A DNA stretch of 6,252 nt from Dethiosulfatibacter sp. (lineage in GTDB: Bacteria > Bacillota_A > Clostridia > Tissierellales > Dethiosulfatibacteraceae), in NCBI GenBank assembly GCA_019084435.1, contig JAHRFV010000326.1, positions 1 to 6,252 of the forward strand, given 5' to 3'. The position numbers and the translations under genes were made by a program. The notes beneath the pieces were generated by a model that ran no database searches, was not told the origin of the DNA, and saw nothing but the letters and a program-made list of their open reading frames with translations. Below are positions 4,827 to 6,252 of this stretch, piece by piece. How positions within the stretch are numbered: position 1 is the first letter of the stretch; every line of letters begins with the position of its first letter.

Positions 4827-5807
4827 ATGATAAAGAACATAGCAAAAGATATTTACATGATAAAAGTACCATTACCTGAAATCCCGCTTAAAAATCTCAA
4901 TAGCTATCTTATAAAAGGAACAACAAGAAATCTATTGATTGATACTGGTTTTAACACTCAGATCTGTTATGATGCATTATCCGATGGAATCAGGGAAATT
5001 GGAATCGATATGAACAACACTGATATATTTCTGACTCACCTCCATAGTGATCATGCGGGATTGTGTGCTCGAATCGCGTCGCCAAATTCTAAAATCTTTA
5101 TGAGCAAAGTCGATTCTCAACATATTAAGAAATTTTTTAACATTAACTATTTTGAAAATCTTGAAACGATATTCTATGCTCTTGGATTCTCAAAAGAGGA
5201 ATTTGCAGATAATATAAAAAGTAGTCCAATAGTCAAATATGCACCCCCAATTGAAACAGAGTACACAGAAGTTGAAGATGGATTTGTTATAGATCTGGGA
5301 AATCGAGTCATAAAAGCTGTTTTAACACCAGGTCATACACCGGGTCATATGTGTCTTTATATTGAAAATGAAAAATTACTGTTTAGTGGTGACCATGTAA
5401 TATTTGACATAACGCCAAACATCACAAAATGGAGAGGATTTCACAATTCTCTAGGCCAATACATAAAAAGCCTTAATCTAATCAAGAATATGCCTGTAGA
5501 GTTGACGTTCTCATCACACAGAAATCCTATGGGTAATTGCAACGAGAGAATTAATGAATTATTAAGCCACCATGAAATAAGAATAGCTGAAGCGTATAAT
5601 ATAGTACAGCAACATCCAGGTCTGTCACCCTATGAAATAGCAGCAAAAATGACATGGTCCATCAGAGCAAAGGATTGCAAAGCATTTCCAGTGGTCCAAA
5701 AATGGTTCGCGACCGGAGAGGCTTCTGCACATCTGGATTATTTGGAAGATGAAGAAAGAGTTAAATCCACCAATACTAACGGTGAAATCAAGTATTGGCC
5801 TATTTAA
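4827..5807 (+). CDS. MBL-fold metallohydrolase with C-terminal winged-helix domain
   Basis: A 326-residue cytoplasmic hydrolase of the metallo-beta-lactamase superfamily. The two-metal site is complete: THLHSDH (70-76, ligands H71, H73, D75, H76), H170 in TPGHTPGH (167-174), the bridging D189 in SGDH (187-190) and H231 in SSHRNP (229-234). A helical insertion at about 95-145 probably covers the active site. The C-terminal part (about 240-326), with a helix-turn-helix-like HPGLSPYEIAAKMTW (263-277) and the ending GEASAHLDYLEDEERV, resembles the winged-helix tail seen in LACTB2-like MBL proteins. Substrate cannot be told from sequence; thioesters, lactones, phosphodiesters or RNA are all used by relatives. 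The ATG at 4827 has AGGAG (4817-4821) five bases upstream. It is followed by the aminopeptidase gene after 19 nt. Confidence 0.92.
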   Translation: MIKNIAKDIYMIKVPLPEIPLKNLNSYLIKGTTRNLLIDTGFNTQICYDALSDGIREIGIDMNNTDIFLTHLHSDHAGLCARIASPNSKIFMSKVDSQHIKKFFNINYFENLETIFYALGFSKEEFADNIKSSPIVKYAPPIETEYTEVEDGFVIDLGNRVIKAVLTPGHTPGHMCLYIENEKLLFSGDHVIFDITPNITKWRGFHNSLGQYIKSLNLIKNMPVELTFSSHRNPMGNCNERINELLSHHEIRIAEAYNIVQQHPGLSPYEIAAKMTWSIRAKDCKAFPVVQKWFATGEASAHLDYLEDEERVKSTNTNGEIKYWPI

Positions 5808-5812
5808 AAAAC

Positions 5813-5820
5813 GAAAGGAG
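5813..5820 (+). promoter_or_regulatory. Ribosome binding site of the M18 aminopeptidase gene
   Basis: GAAAGGAG ends six bases before the ATG at 5827, within the 19-nt gap after the MBL stop codon. It fixes the start of a gene whose end is not visible. Confidence 0.8.
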
Positions 5821-5826
5821 TCAGTC

Positions 5827-6252
5827 ATGAAAACTGAGTCAAAAGTAAAAAAACTACAGAAATCACTAACACATAATTGGAGTAATGCATGGGATAAACT
5901 AGATGATAAGGAATTAGAAAAAACCCTTGCTGTCTCCGAAAGCTATAAATCATTCTTGGATATAGGTAAAACTGAAAGAGAAGCTAACGATGAAATAATT
6001 CGGATTGCTGAAGAAAATGGTTTCAAACCGTTGAATTATTTTATTGAAAGCAATAAATCTCCAGAGCAAGGTACAAAAATATATGCAAACAATAAGGGAA
6101 AGGGCGTGGCACTTTTTGTTTTTGGCAAAGAGAAACTCGAAGTTGGCATGAATATTATAGGTTCTCATCTCGATGCACCACGTATTGATCTAAAACAATT
6201 TCCACTTTATGAAGACTCTGAACTAGCTCTTCTAAAAACCCATTATTGTTTG
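5827..6252 (+). CDS. M18-family aminopeptidase, 5' part (runs off the window)
   Basis: The N-terminal 142 residues of a protein expected to be about 460-480 long; the frame is open to the right edge, so the gene is cut by the window and not broken. It starts MKTESKVKKLQKSLTHNW and contains SESYKSFLDIGKTERE (39-54), a region typical of clostridial M18 aminopeptidase I. The GSHLDAPRIDLKQFPLYED segment (117-135) follows; its His and Asp (HLD) are the first metal-site residues of the family. The next conserved part, ELALLKTHY, is just visible. It is a cytosolic metal-dependent exopeptidase that trims N-terminal residues from peptides. The ATG at 5827 has GAAAGGAG (5813-5820) six bases upstream. 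With 19 nt to the MBL gene and no promoter or terminator between, the two are co-transcribed. Confidence 0.9.
   Translation, partial: MKTESKVKKLQKSLTHNWSNAWDKLDDKELEKTLAVSESYKSFLDIGKTEREANDEIIRIAEENGFKPLNYFIESNKSPEQGTKIYANNKGKGVALFVFGKEKLEVGMNIIGSHLDAPRIDLKQFPLYEDSELALLKTHYCL

Noticed and set aside
4579..4872. A 97-codon minus-strand frame across the terminator region
   Set aside because: It is antisense to the end of the DUF4332 gene and to the terminator and promoter of the next gene. Its composition (Phe, Leu, Ser, Cys-rich) is typical of a chance antisense frame.
5950..6168. A 72-codon minus-strand frame opposite the aminopeptidase gene
   Set aside because: It is antisense to a well-supported coding region and has no ribosome site or recognisable motif. 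The frame at 5625-5828 on the same strand is rejected for the same reason.
1..6252. CRISPR arrays, tRNA or rRNA genes, insertion sequences and attachment sites
   Set aside because: No regularly spaced repeats, cloverleaf or rRNA-like sequence, transposase or integrase motifs or terminal inverted repeats were found on either strand.

Overview
The window looks like chromosomal DNA from a low-GC, Gram-positive anaerobe, most likely a member of Clostridia. This rests on AT-rich codon usage, strong AGGAG-type ribosome sites, sigma-A-like promoters, anaerobe-style cobalamin genes, a large c-di-GMP sensor protein and an M18 aminopeptidase of clostridial type. Species cannot be read from the sequence.

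Left part, minus strand (about 1-4106): four genes are packed head to tail and read right to left. They are a 773-residue membrane sensor (periplasmic solute-binding domain, transmembrane helix, PAS, GGDEF, HD-GYP), then cobU, cobS and the 5' half of cobO. Gaps are 2 to 25 nt with no terminator between them, so they look like one transcription unit starting at a candidate promoter near 4066-4096. CobU activates adenosylcobinamide to its GDP form, CobS joins it to alpha-ribazole, and CobO adenosylates corrinoids: the late and salvage steps of adenosylcobalamin synthesis.

Left edge: bases 1-99 are an exact copy of 532-630, which is internal cobS sequence. The copy is joined directly to the middle of cobO, which therefore stops at 86 codons. 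This is either the joint of a tandem duplication with a 531-bp unit or an assembly artefact at a contig end.

Middle (about 4011-4281): a divergent intergenic region of about 270 bases holds back-to-back promoters, a 16-bp palindrome and a short helically phased direct repeat. No cobalamin riboswitch was recognised there.

Right part, plus strand: a small helix-hairpin-helix protein of the DUF4332 type (4282-4686) has its own promoter and a clear intrinsic terminator. A second unit starts from a near-consensus promoter: an MBL-fold metallohydrolase (4827-5807), then 19 nt later an M18 aminopeptidase (from 5827) that runs off the right edge.

Most of the window is ordinary housekeeping sequence. 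The points worth a second look are the duplication joint in cobO, the placement of a two-headed c-di-GMP sensor at the head of a cobalamin operon, the altered ligand pocket of that sensor, and the palindrome in the DUF4332 leader. No clearly new defence or mobile system was found.
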